Positions 57,001 to 64,000 of a DNA stretch of 64,000 nucleotides are shown here, one piece after another. Within the stretch, counting starts at the first letter, position 1, and every line of letters begins with the position of its first letter. A program made the translations under genes and the position numbers. The stretch is from JALHMQ01 sp037441125 (GTDB taxonomy: Bacteria; Pseudomonadota; Gammaproteobacteria; Burkholderiales; Burkholderiaceae_F), in contig JBBIST010000001.1 in NCBI GenBank assembly GCA_037441125.1, forward strand, positions 76,140 to 140,139, given 5' to 3'. The notes below the pieces were generated by a model. It saw only the letters and a program-made list of their open reading frames with translations. It had not been told where the DNA came from and did not search any database.

Positions 57001-57889
57001 CGCCGCCGGTCGTGCGTCGCCCGAGAGCGTGCACGACGAGACGCCGCCAGAGCGCACGATCGGCGCCGCGGCGCCGCTGTCGCCGGCCGAAGCACGCGCG
57101 CGCGGCCAACTGATCCTGGTGGCCGAAGACGACGAAGTCAGCGCCAAGGTGCTGCGCAGTCAGCTCGAACTGCTCGGCCGCAGCGCGCAATTCGCCGCCG
57201 ACGGCGCCGAGGCGCTGCGGCTGTGGCAGGCCGGCGGCCATGCGCTGCTGCTCACCGACCTGCACATGCCGGTGATGGACGGCTACGAACTCGCGGCCGC
57301 GATCCGTGCGCAGGAAGCTGCGCGTGCGCCGCTGCGCCGCACGCCAATCGTCGCCCTGACCGCCAACGCGCTGCGCGGCGAGGCCGAACGCGCGCGGACC
57401 CTGGGCATCGACGACTACCTGACCAAGCCGCTGCGGTTCGAACTGCTGCACCAGACGATCGACCGCTGGCTTGGGGTGCCCGGCTCGTCCGACCCGCCCG
57501 CTGCGCCGCCGGCGACGCCCGACGCGGCGATTGCGCCTGCGGCCGGCGCCGCGCTCGATCTCGATGCGCTGAAGGCACGTGTCGGCGACGACCCGGCGAC
57601 ACAGGGAGAACTCCTGCGCCTCTTCCTGAGTAGCGTCGCCGGCCAGGCCGCCGAGCTGCGGGCGGCGACCGACGCGCGCGCTGCGGCCGCCGTGGCCCAC
57701 AAGTTGAAGTCGGCGTCGCGCTCGGTCGGGGCGACGGCGCTCGGCGACCTGTGCGCCGAGCTCGAGGCCGCGGGGCGGGCCGCCGACCGCGAGGCGATCG
57801 TGCGCCAACTGCCCGCCTTCGACGCGCGGCTGGCGCAGGTCGAGACCGAGATCGGCCGTTGGCTGTCGGCGCACGGCAGGCGACAATGA
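54020..57889 (+). CDS. Hybrid sensor histidine kinase with HPt domain
   Basis: About 1289 residues from the ATG at 54020 (GGGAAG six bases ahead; ATG 54002 is an alternative). Order: membrane helix (~13-32), periplasmic sensor (~33-305), membrane helix (~308-330), three PAS/PAC units (~350-735), HisKA with His762 (SHEIRTPMNG), HATPase_c (NLIGNAIKF, DNGIGMTPE, GGTGLGLTI), receiver with Asp1080 (LLTDLHMPVMDG) and C-terminal HPt with His1227 (VAHKLKSASRSVGA). It is a full phosphorelay in one chain. It likely hands phosphate to the response regulator 22 bases downstream. Confidence 0.92.
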   Translation: MLELLRSGRLRWLLLALFLLVASALIGGGYVLHRRVVNEVLAARGAELSSIGQLKAEQVEDWRRERLLDTRLKALDPLMAAAVVRWLAHPGDRAVAARIGQKLAQERDLHQYRTILLAAPDGRLLMALGPAATEIDAPARDLVRKTAESGQAGFGAAHRAADSGAVLLDIAAPVFDLERRVRAVLLVRTTPEVDLFVLVQAWPTPSRSAESLLVRRDGADAVYLNRPRHSNAPALSLRRPVGGDPVVATRAARGDTGIVRGRDYRGVEVLADLRPVSDSDWTLVAKVDAAEILAEANYRGRVIAGFAGGGIALTALLFAAFVSAQRQEGYLRLYRAERERREALEEFRATLRSIGEAVISTDADGRVRQMNPVAEALTGWREAEAQGRALDEVVRLVDERTRAGVESPVAQVLRQGYVVGFAAHQTLIVARDGAERPIADSGAPVRNEQGETVGVVLVFRDRSAERAAQAQLAASEQRFRATFEQAAVGLAHLAPDGRWLDVNRRLCEILGFTREELLARTWQEITDPADLERNAREARRMLAGEIAMYVTEKRYRGKDGAMIWAQLTAAPVRRADGRPEYVVAVVEDIGGRKRTEEELRKLSRAIEQSSEGIVITDLQARIEYVNEALVRISGYAREELLGRNPRVLQSGRTPPDTYQSMWSALSAGRQWRGEFFNRRKDGSEYVESALVTPIRQADGAITHYVAVKSDITEKRRIAAELDGYRHRLEDLVVERTAEVEVARRQAEAANVAKSAFLANMSHEIRTPMNGVLGTLDVLARGRLSETQADLVRTAQESGRTLLGIIDDILDFSKIEAGRMQIERAPFSVADLVEGLCDGLVALAQRRDVDLSVYVAPQIPERVVADALRLRQVLFNLIGNAIKFSAGRADRRGRVAVRVTVAQPAPLRLAFAVIDNGIGMTPEVVARLFVPFSQAEASTTRRFGGTGLGLTICKRLTELMQGEISVASRPSEGSVFTLALPVEVAADQPLRAVAVAAGRASPESVHDETPPERTIGAAAPLSPAEARARGQLILVAEDDEVSAKVLRSQLELLGRSAQFAADGAEALRLWQAGGHALLLTDLHMPVMDGYELAAAIRAQEAARAPLRRTPIVALTANALRGEAERARTLGIDDYLTKPLRFELLHQTIDRWLGVPGSSDPPAAPPATPDAAIAPAAGAALDLDALKARVGDDPATQGELLRLFLSSVAGQAAELRAATDARAAAAVAHKLKSASRSVGATALGDLCAELEAAGRAADREAIVRQLPAFDARLAQVETEIGRWLSAHGRRQ

Positions 57890-57911
57890 CCGCGACCCCG
57901 TGGATCTTTGC

Positions 57912-59078
57912 ATGAGCGCCGCGCCCCGACCGATCCTGGTGGCGACCGAAGTCGCCAGCGACGCCGAACTCGTGCGCAAGCTGCTCGCCGACGAGTTCGA
58001 TCACGTGTCGGTCTCGACTGATCCGGACCGCAGCGTCGAGGACTTCGAGCGCCTCAAGCCCGAGGTGCTGGTGCTGGCGTTCAACACGCTCGAGAAGGCC
58101 GAGCGCTACACGCTGGGGCTGTACCGGCTGGGGACGCAGGCGCAGGCGATCCCGCATCGGACCGTGCTCCTGTGCGGCAAGGACGAGCTGCGCCGCGCCT
58201 ACGAGCTGTGCCGGCGCCAGTACTTCGACGTCTACGTGCTGTTCTGGCCGGCCACGCACGACGCACCGCGCCTGCCGATGGCCGTGCACCACGCGCTGCG
58301 TGCCGGCGGCGGCCTGCCGCGCGACTTCGCGGCGCAGGCGCGCAGGATCGCCGAACTGGAAGCGAAACTGGCGCAGTACGAGGCGGCCGGCGTGCAGCAC
58401 GCGGCCGACGCCGGCGGGGCCGTGCGTGCCGCCGGACGCGGGGTGGCGGCGGCGATCGACGGCTTCTCGCAGCGCATGGCCGACGGCGACCTGCGGCGCG
58501 TGGTCGAGGTGCGCGACCGCCAAGGACTGCACGAGGAGTTCGCGCGCCTGAAGGTCGAGCGCATCGAGCCGTCGCTGGCCGCGGCCGCCGACGCGGTGAC
58601 GCCGCTTGCCTCGTGGGCGGGCGGGCTGCGCGCGGCCGTGGCGCCGCAGCTCGAGGCGGCGCGCGCGCTTGGCCGCGCGCTCGAGCAGGCGCCGGCCGTA
58701 CTCGTGGTCGAGGACGACGCTTTCCAGCGCCAGTTCCTGGCGCAGATGCTGGCCGACGCCGCGCTCGCGCTGCTGTTCGCTGCCTCGGCCGGCGAGGCGT
58801 TTTCGCTCGTGCGCAAGCGACGGCCGGACTTGGTGCTGATGGACATCGACCTGCCCGACATGAACGGCATCGACGCCATGCGCCATCTGAAGGCGGTCGA
58901 GGCCTTCGCCGGCATCCCGGTCGTGATGGTCACCGGCCACAGCGAAAAGCAGCTCGTCATCGATGCCCTTCGCGCCGGCGCCGCCGACTACATCGTCAAG
59001 CCCTTCGACCGCGCCACCCTGGTGCCGAAGATCCGCAAGTTGCTCGGCGCCGGCCTTTCGGCCAGGCCACCCGGATAA
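57912..59078 (+). CDS. Response regulator with degenerate and intact receivers
   Basis: About 388 residues. The N-terminal part (~5-120) has the beta/alpha pattern of a receiver (ILVATEVASDAELVRKLLAD, EVLVLAFNTLEKAE) but lacks the phospho-acceptor Asp. A coiled, alanine-rich middle (~145-255) follows, and the C-terminal receiver is intact (VLVVEDD, Asp311 in LVLMDIDLPDMNG, YIVKPF). No output domain is visible, so it probably acts by protein contact. Encoded between the hybrid kinase and pelA. Confidence 0.85.
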   Translation: MSAAPRPILVATEVASDAELVRKLLADEFDHVSVSTDPDRSVEDFERLKPEVLVLAFNTLEKAERYTLGLYRLGTQAQAIPHRTVLLCGKDELRRAYELCRRQYFDVYVLFWPATHDAPRLPMAVHHALRAGGGLPRDFAAQARRIAELEAKLAQYEAAGVQHAADAGGAVRAAGRGVAAAIDGFSQRMADGDLRRVVEVRDRQGLHEEFARLKVERIEPSLAAAADAVTPLASWAGGLRAAVAPQLEAARALGRALEQAPAVLVVEDDAFQRQFLAQMLADAALALLFAASAGEAFSLVRKRRPDLVLMDIDLPDMNGIDAMRHLKAVEAFAGIPVVMVTGHSEKQLVIDALRAGAADYIVKPFDRATLVPKIRKLLGAGLSARPPG

Positions 59079-59124
59079 CCGCGGCTGCGGGGGCGCGGCT
59101 GCGGGTCCGTATGATCCGCCCGCA

Positions 59125-62028
59125 GTGATTGCCTGCTCTCGCCCCAGCCCGCGCGCCGCAACCGCCGCGCAGGCGCCTTTCCCAGACCACGCCACGACGC
59201 CGCCCGGCCGCAGGGGCCGAGCGCGCGGCGGCTGGCTGCTTGTCGCCATGGCGATGCTCATGACCTGGTTCGTCGCTAGCGAGGCGCGCGCCACCACGCC
59301 GGCGGTGGCCTTCCACTACGGCGCCGCGCCGCCGATCGACGAGCTGCGCGCCTTCGACTGGGTGGTGCTCGAACCCGGCCACGCGCCGCGGCCCGACCGG
59401 CTGCCGGCAGGCACGCGCTGGTTCGCGTACGTGAGCGTCGGCGAGCTCGACCCGCGCCGCGCCTACGCGAAGGACATGCCGGCCGCCTGGCTGCGCGGCG
59501 ACAACGCCGCCTGGGGCACGCGCCTCGTCGACCACGCGGTGCCGGGCTGGTCGCAGTTCTTCGAGCAGCAGGTGATCGCGCCGCTGTGGGCGCAGGGCTG
59601 GCGCGGCTTCTTTCTCGACACGCTCGACTCGCACCGTCACTTCGCGCTCGACCCGCAGGCGCGGCGCGCGCAGGAAGACGCGCTGGTGGCGGCGGTCGAG
59701 CGGCTGCACGCGCGCTTCCCCGGCATCGGCCTGATCTTCAACCGCGGCTTCGAGATGCTGCCGCGGCTGCGCGGCAAGGTCGAAGCGGTGGCCGCCGAGT
59801 CGCTGTACCGCGGCTGGCAGGTGAGCGGCGACCGCTACTTCGAAGTCGGCGCCGACGATCGCGCCTGGCTGCTGGCGCGGCTGCAACAGGTGCGCGGCGA
59901 CGGCCTGGTGGCGATCGCGATCGACTACGTGCCGGGCGCCGAGCGCGCGCTGGCGCGCGCAACGGCCGCGCGCATCCGCGCCCACGGCATCGTGCCCTGG
60001 GTGAGCAGCGGCGCGCTCGACCGGCTCGGCGCGGGCGACGTCGAAGTGCAGCCGCGCCGCATCGCGCTCGTCACCGACCTGCCGCCCGATGTCGACATGC
60101 AAAACGCCAACGCCTACCGGCTGCTGGCGATGCCGCTGCACTGGCTCGGCTTCACGATCGACCCGGTCGACGTGCGCGGAGAGCTGCCGCCGGACCTGCT
60201 CGACGGACGCCACGCGGCGCTCGTCACCTGGTTCTCGCAGCCGCCGGCCTTGCTCAACCCCGACTTCGAAGGCTGGCTGCAGCGGCAGGTCGACGGCGGC
60301 CTGCGACTGGTGATGTTCGACACGCCGGCCGTGGCAGCCGACTCGGCGCTGGCGCGCCGGCTCGGGCTGGCGCGCGCGCAGGCGGGCGCCGGCGCGCTGC
60401 GTATCGAGCAGCGCGATCCGATCGTCGGCTTCGAGACCGAGCCGCCGCCGTTCATGACCGCCGAGAGCGTGCAGCTTGCCGGCGCCGGCCAGTCGCTGCT
60501 GCGGCTGCGCGGCGCCAGGGAGGTCGCGCTCGATCCGGTGGCGCTCACGCCCTGGGGCGGCTGGGCGCTGGCGCCGTTTGCGCTGCGCTGGGACGCGCTC
60601 GCGCCGCCTGGCTCGGCGCAGGCGGGGGGTGCGCGCTGGGTGATCGATCCGATCGAGTTCCTGCGGCGCGCGATCGACGCGCCCGCCTTCCCGGTGCCCG
60701 ACGTCACCACCGAAGCCGGCCGCCGGCTGCTGCTCGTGCACATCGACGGCGACGCCTTCGTCTCGCGCGCCGAGCGTCCTGGGGCGCCGTTCGCCGGCGA
60801 GGTGCTGCTCGACGAAGTGCTGGCGCGCTACCGGATCCCGCACACGGTCTCGGTGGTGCAGGGCGAGATCGCCGGCACCGGGTTGTTTCGCGAACTGGCG
60901 CCGACGCTCGAAGACATTGCGCGCCGGATCTTTGCCCTGCCGCACGTCGAGATCGCCAGCCACTCGTACTCGCACCCGTTTTTCTGGCGCAAGCTCGCGC
61001 GCGGCGACGATCCGGCGCTTGCGCCGCGACCGCTGAACCTGATGCTGCCCGGCTATGTGTTCGATCTGAACGCCGAGATCGGCGGCTCGATCGACTACAT
61101 CGACACCCGGCTGGCGCCGCCGGGCAAGCGCACCGAGGTGTTCCTGTGGACCGGCGACACGGTTCCCACCGCCGAGGCGGTGGCGCTGGCGGACGCCGCC
61201 GGCGTGCTCAACATGAACGGCGGCGACACGCTGATCACGCGCTCGCGGCCGACGCTGACGCTGGTCTCCGGTCTCGGCCTGCGGCGCGGCGCCGGATTGC
61301 AGGTGTTCGCGCCGAACCAGAACGAGTACATGTACACCAACGGCTGGACCGGTCCCTTCTACGGCTTCAGGCGCGTGCTCGAGACCTTCGAGCTGACCGA
61401 GACGCCGCGGCGCCTGAAGCCGATCAACATCTACTACCACACCTACTCGGCGACCAAGACCGCGTCGTTGAACGCGCTGCATCACGTCTACGGCTGGGCG
61501 CTGGCGCAGCCGGTGGTGCCGGTGTACGCGTCCGACTACATCCGCAAGGTGCTCGACTTCCACCGGATCTCGATCGCGCGCGACTGGCGCGCCGCCGCGC
61601 CCACCTGGCGCGTGCGCGGCGACGGCCATCTGCGCACGCTGCGGCTGCCGGCCGATGCCGAGCCCTCGCTGGCCGCAAGCAAACAGGTAGCAGGCGTCGC
61701 CCCCGGCCCCGGCGCCCGCTACGTGCACCTTTCTGCCGCGGCGGCAACGCTGGTGCTCGCGGCCGAGCCGCCGGTCGTGCACGTGCGCGAGGCCGCCGGC
61801 TGGATCGAGGACTTCAGTCGCAGCCGCGAAGGCATCCGCTTCACCCTTGCCGCCTACACCACGACCCGCTTCGTGCTCGGCGCCGCGCGCGGCTGCCGCG
61901 TGCGCGTCGACGGCCGCGAACTCGCGCCCGCGGCCACCGCCGGCAACGATCTGACCTATGAGCTACCTGCCTTCGCCACCACCACGACGCCGCGGCGCCA
62001 CCTGGTGGATGTCCGATGCGGCGCGTGA
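59125..62028 (+). CDS. pelA: PelA: bifunctional Pel hydrolase/deacetylase
   Basis: About 967 residues from a GTG that gives an Arg-rich signal peptide (ending SEARA); the ATG at 59248 would remove its basic part. The N-terminal GH114-like domain (~55-290; VAFHYGAAPPIDELRAFDWV, GFFLDTLDSHRHF) is the endo-alpha-1,4-N-acetylgalactosaminidase type; a middle domain precedes the polysaccharide deacetylase with Asp541/Asp543 (LVHIDGDAF) and His613/His617 (SHSYSHP). The spacing is that of Pseudomonas aeruginosa PelA. It trims and deacetylates Pel in the periplasm. Confidence 0.92.
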   Translation: MIACSRPSPRAATAAQAPFPDHATTPPGRRGRARGGWLLVAMAMLMTWFVASEARATTPAVAFHYGAAPPIDELRAFDWVVLEPGHAPRPDRLPAGTRWFAYVSVGELDPRRAYAKDMPAAWLRGDNAAWGTRLVDHAVPGWSQFFEQQVIAPLWAQGWRGFFLDTLDSHRHFALDPQARRAQEDALVAAVERLHARFPGIGLIFNRGFEMLPRLRGKVEAVAAESLYRGWQVSGDRYFEVGADDRAWLLARLQQVRGDGLVAIAIDYVPGAERALARATAARIRAHGIVPWVSSGALDRLGAGDVEVQPRRIALVTDLPPDVDMQNANAYRLLAMPLHWLGFTIDPVDVRGELPPDLLDGRHAALVTWFSQPPALLNPDFEGWLQRQVDGGLRLVMFDTPAVAADSALARRLGLARAQAGAGALRIEQRDPIVGFETEPPPFMTAESVQLAGAGQSLLRLRGAREVALDPVALTPWGGWALAPFALRWDALAPPGSAQAGGARWVIDPIEFLRRAIDAPAFPVPDVTTEAGRRLLLVHIDGDAFVSRAERPGAPFAGEVLLDEVLARYRIPHTVSVVQGEIAGTGLFRELAPTLEDIARRIFALPHVEIASHSYSHPFFWRKLARGDDPALAPRPLNLMLPGYVFDLNAEIGGSIDYIDTRLAPPGKRTEVFLWTGDTVPTAEAVALADAAGVLNMNGGDTLITRSRPTLTLVSGLGLRRGAGLQVFAPNQNEYMYTNGWTGPFYGFRRVLETFELTETPRRLKPINIYYHTYSATKTASLNALHHVYGWALAQPVVPVYASDYIRKVLDFHRISIARDWRAAAPTWRVRGDGHLRTLRLPADAEPSLAASKQVAGVAPGPGARYVHLSAAAATLVLAAEPPVVHVREAAGWIEDFSRSREGIRFTLAAYTTTRFVLGAARGCRVRVDGRELAPAATAGNDLTYELPAFATTTTPRRHLVDVRCGA

Positions 62029-64000
62029 GCGCCAGCGGCTGATCCCGGCGCCGATCGCGCTCGCCTTCGGCGCGCTCGTGGCCGCCGCGCTGGCGCTGCT
62101 GTTCCCGTTTCGCGGCCTGGAAACGCAGATCGGCCGCGACGGGCCGCGTCCGGACGCGCTGCAGATCGCGTACCTGGAGGCCTGGCTGACGGTGCGCCCG
62201 CAGCGGGCGCAACTGCGCTACGTGCTTGCGCACAAGCTCGTGGCTGACGGCCAGTACGAGCGCGCGCAGGAGCACCTGCGGCAGCTCGCCGCCGACGACG
62301 ATCCGCGACTGCGCAGCCGCGCCGAGCTGCTGGCGATCGACATCGGCGTGCGCCAACTGGCGCCGCTTGCGACCGACGATCCGCAGCGCGCGGCGCGGGC
62401 GACCGAGTTGCGCGCGCGCCTGGCGGCGCTGCTGGCGCGCAGCGATCTGCCGGCCGAGGTCGGCCTGCTGCTGGCGCAGCGCGCCGCCGCGCTCGGTGCC
62501 GGCGCGGTCGTCAACGACTGGTTCGCGCGCCTGCTGCGCCAGGCGCCGCCGCTGCCGGCCGCACACTGGGAGGACGGCGCGCGCCTGCTGCTCGCCGCCG
62601 GCGAGCATCGCCTGGCGGCGCGACTGTTCCTGCAGGCGAGCCTGGCCGCGCCCGCGGCGGGCGAGCGCCGGCGCCTGTTCCTGCAGGCGCTGCGCACGCT
62701 GCAGGCCGCCAGCCTGTTCGACGAGGCGCTGGCGCTCGCCGACGCGCACTTCGAGACCTACGCCGCCGACACCGAAGTGCTCGAGTTCCTGACCCGCCTG
62801 GCGCTCGCCGCCGACCGGCCCGAGGCGGCGCAGCGCTACGCGATCGCGCTGTTGCGCATCTCGCTTCTGCCGGCGGCGCTCGAGCGCTGGCGCGCCGTCG
62901 GCCTGGCGCCGCCGACCGAGTGGCTGGCGCTGCACGCGCGCATCGCGCCGCGCCTGCGGCCGGCGCAAGTGGAGCTCGACCACGAGCGCACCGCGCGCCT
63001 GCCCTTCGACCACGAGCTCTATGCGTTGAGCTTCCAGGTGTTCGTCGCCAACGGCAACCTGCGCGACGCGCTCGTGGTCGCGCGCGCGGCCGTGCGCCAA
63101 GTGCCGCGCGACCTGCGCTGGCGGCGCAAGCTGGCGCAGGTGGCCGACTGGGCCGGCCAGCCGCAGCTCGCGCTCGAACAGTGGCAGGCGATCGCGCGTG
63201 CCAGCGGTCGCGCCGCCGACTGGACCGAAGTGCGCAGCCGCGCGCGGGTGCTGGGCGCGCACGAGGCGCGGCTCGATGCGCTGCGCGCGGCGCTCGCGCA
63301 CGCGCCCGGCGATCCGGGTGCGTTGCAGGAACTGCTGGCGATCTATGAGGCGCTCGGCCAGCCCGAGCGGGCGATCGCGCTCTTGCGCGCCGAACTCGCC
63401 GCGCCGCTGCCTGCCGCTGCCGCCACGCGCCGGGCGCTGCTCGAGTCCCTGGCGGCGATCGCCGAAGGCAGCGGCGATCTCGAGGCGCAGCGCGCGGCGC
63501 TCGCGGCGCTGCTGCGCGAGTTCGACGCGCCGCCCGAGATCGCGCGCCGGCTCGCCTGGCTCGAGTACGGCCTCGGCGACAAGGAAGCCGCGTATGCGGC
63601 GCTGGCGGCGGCGCGCGCGCGGGCGCAGAAAGACGTTGCTGCCCACGCCGCGTTCTGGAGCGACTACGCGCAACTGGCGCGCGCCACCGGCCGCGCCGAC
63701 GAGGCGCTGCGCGCCTGGCGCCTGCTGCTCGACGCCGGTGTCGCCGACACCGCGACCCTGACGGCTCTGGCCGCAGCCATCGCCGACGACGATCCGCGCG
63801 AGGCGGCGCGCCTGTACGAGCTGGCCTGGCAGCGCGACCGTGCGGCCGACGATCTGGCGGTGCGCGCGCTCGCCCTGTGGCTGCGCGCCGGCGACCGCGA
63901 CGCGGCGCGTGCCTGGCTGGCGCGCGCCACACCGCAGCAGATCGCGCGCCTGCAAAAGGATGCTCAGTTCCTCGTGCAGCGCGCCTTGCTGCACCTGGCC
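62009..64000 (+). CDS. pelB: PelB N-terminal part (TPR region), cut by the window end
   Basis: Open from the ATG at 62009, which overlaps the pelA stop by 20 bases, to the window end with no stop (664 codons seen). The protein begins MSDAARERQRLIPAPIALAF, has one membrane helix (~12-32), then TPR-like helices; blocks such as LEFLTRLALAADRPEAAQRY and PFDHELYALSFQVFVANGN fit PelB. PelB holds PelA by its TPRs and forms the outer-membrane pore with its C-terminal barrel, which lies beyond the window. Confidence 0.88.
   Translation, partial: MSDAARERQRLIPAPIALAFGALVAAALALLFPFRGLETQIGRDGPRPDALQIAYLEAWLTVRPQRAQLRYVLAHKLVADGQYERAQEHLRQLAADDDPRLRSRAELLAIDIGVRQLAPLATDDPQRAARATELRARLAALLARSDLPAEVGLLLAQRAAALGAGAVVNDWFARLLRQAPPLPAAHWEDGARLLLAAGEHRLAARLFLQASLAAPAAGERRRLFLQALRTLQAASLFDEALALADAHFETYAADTEVLEFLTRLALAADRPEAAQRYAIALLRISLLPAALERWRAVGLAPPTEWLALHARIAPRLRPAQVELDHERTARLPFDHELYALSFQVFVANGNLRDALVVARAAVRQVPRDLRWRRKLAQVADWAGQPQLALEQWQAIARASGRAADWTEVRSRARVLGAHEARLDALRAALAHAPGDPGALQELLAIYEALGQPERAIALLRAELAAPLPAAAATRRALLESLAAIAEGSGDLEAQRAALAALLREFDAPPEIARRLAWLEYGLGDKEAAYAALAAARARAQKDVAAHAAFWSDYAQLARATGRADEALRAWRLLLDAGVADTATLTALAAAIADDDPREAARLYELAWQRDRAADDLAVRALALWLRAGDRDAARAWLARATPQQIARLQKDAQFLVQRALLHLA

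Noticed and set aside
53939..57979. A 1346-codon antisense frame over the hybrid kinase
   Set aside because: The sense strand shows all kinase motifs; the antisense product is low-complexity Arg/Ala/Gln/His.
59111..59128. ATG start just before pelA
   Set aside because: It meets a TGA after five codons and cannot encode PelA.
58996..61782. A 928-codon antisense frame over pelA
   Set aside because: Same reason; PelA catalytic motifs lie in the sense frame.

Overview
The window looks like a high-GC betaproteobacterium (Rhodocyclales/Burkholderiales type) that makes several exopolysaccharides and carries an exosortase/PEP-CTERM system. The grounds are very GC-rich codon use, PrsK/PrsR/PrsT and an EpsB_2-type sugar transferase together, and a Pel locus. 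No phage, IS element, CRISPR array or rRNA was seen. One tRNA gene, tRNA-Gly(CCC), is present.

Region 1 (1-23.5 kb, all minus strand, transcribed from 23524 towards 1) is one long, tightly packed surface-glycan locus. Its upstream half makes and moves unusual sugars: C-methyltransferase, PIG-L deacetylase, extended SDR, UDP-glucose dehydrogenase, DUF4910 protein, glucose-1-phosphate cytidylyltransferase, GT2, Wzx-like flippase, pyruvyl transferase, RmlC-like epimerase, SAF-domain oxidoreductase and polysaccharide deacetylase. Its downstream half is an acyl/amide module: degenerate thioesterase, AsnB, ACP, AMP-forming ligase, NadE-like PP-loop protein, KASIII, ketoreductase and a second ACP. 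It ends in a broken dehydratase/methyltransferase chimera and a HepT-MntA toxin-antitoxin pair. The module may build an unusual acyl or amide decoration for the glycan.

Region 2 (24.2-33.4 kb, plus strand) holds the exosortase-associated genes: priming sugar transferase, histidine kinase PrsK, sigma-54 activator PrsR, TPR lipoprotein PrsT, then a UDP-HexNAc dehydrogenase. The exosortase itself and its PEP-CTERM substrates lie outside the window.

Region 3 (33.4-51.2 kb) is mixed chromosome: a beta-helix lipoprotein, YceH, an orphan DUF433 antitoxin-like protein, Cu/Zn SOD, a MacAB-like exporter whose fusion protein carries an internal Spy/CpxP-like helical segment, UppP, a Ycf46-like AAA+ ATPase, an ECF sigma factor with a Ser/Thr kinase-TPR protein and a small antisense membrane protein between them, a GNAT, a RES-Xre toxin-antitoxin pair, TrmB, PPK2 and tRNA-Gly.

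Region 4 (51.3-64 kb) holds a beta-propeller lipoprotein, GalE, a large hybrid histidine kinase with HPt, a response regulator with a degenerate first receiver, and then pelA and the start of pelB, which runs off the window. The kinase/regulator pair sits where it could control Pel production, and GalE could supply the UDP-HexNAc precursor.
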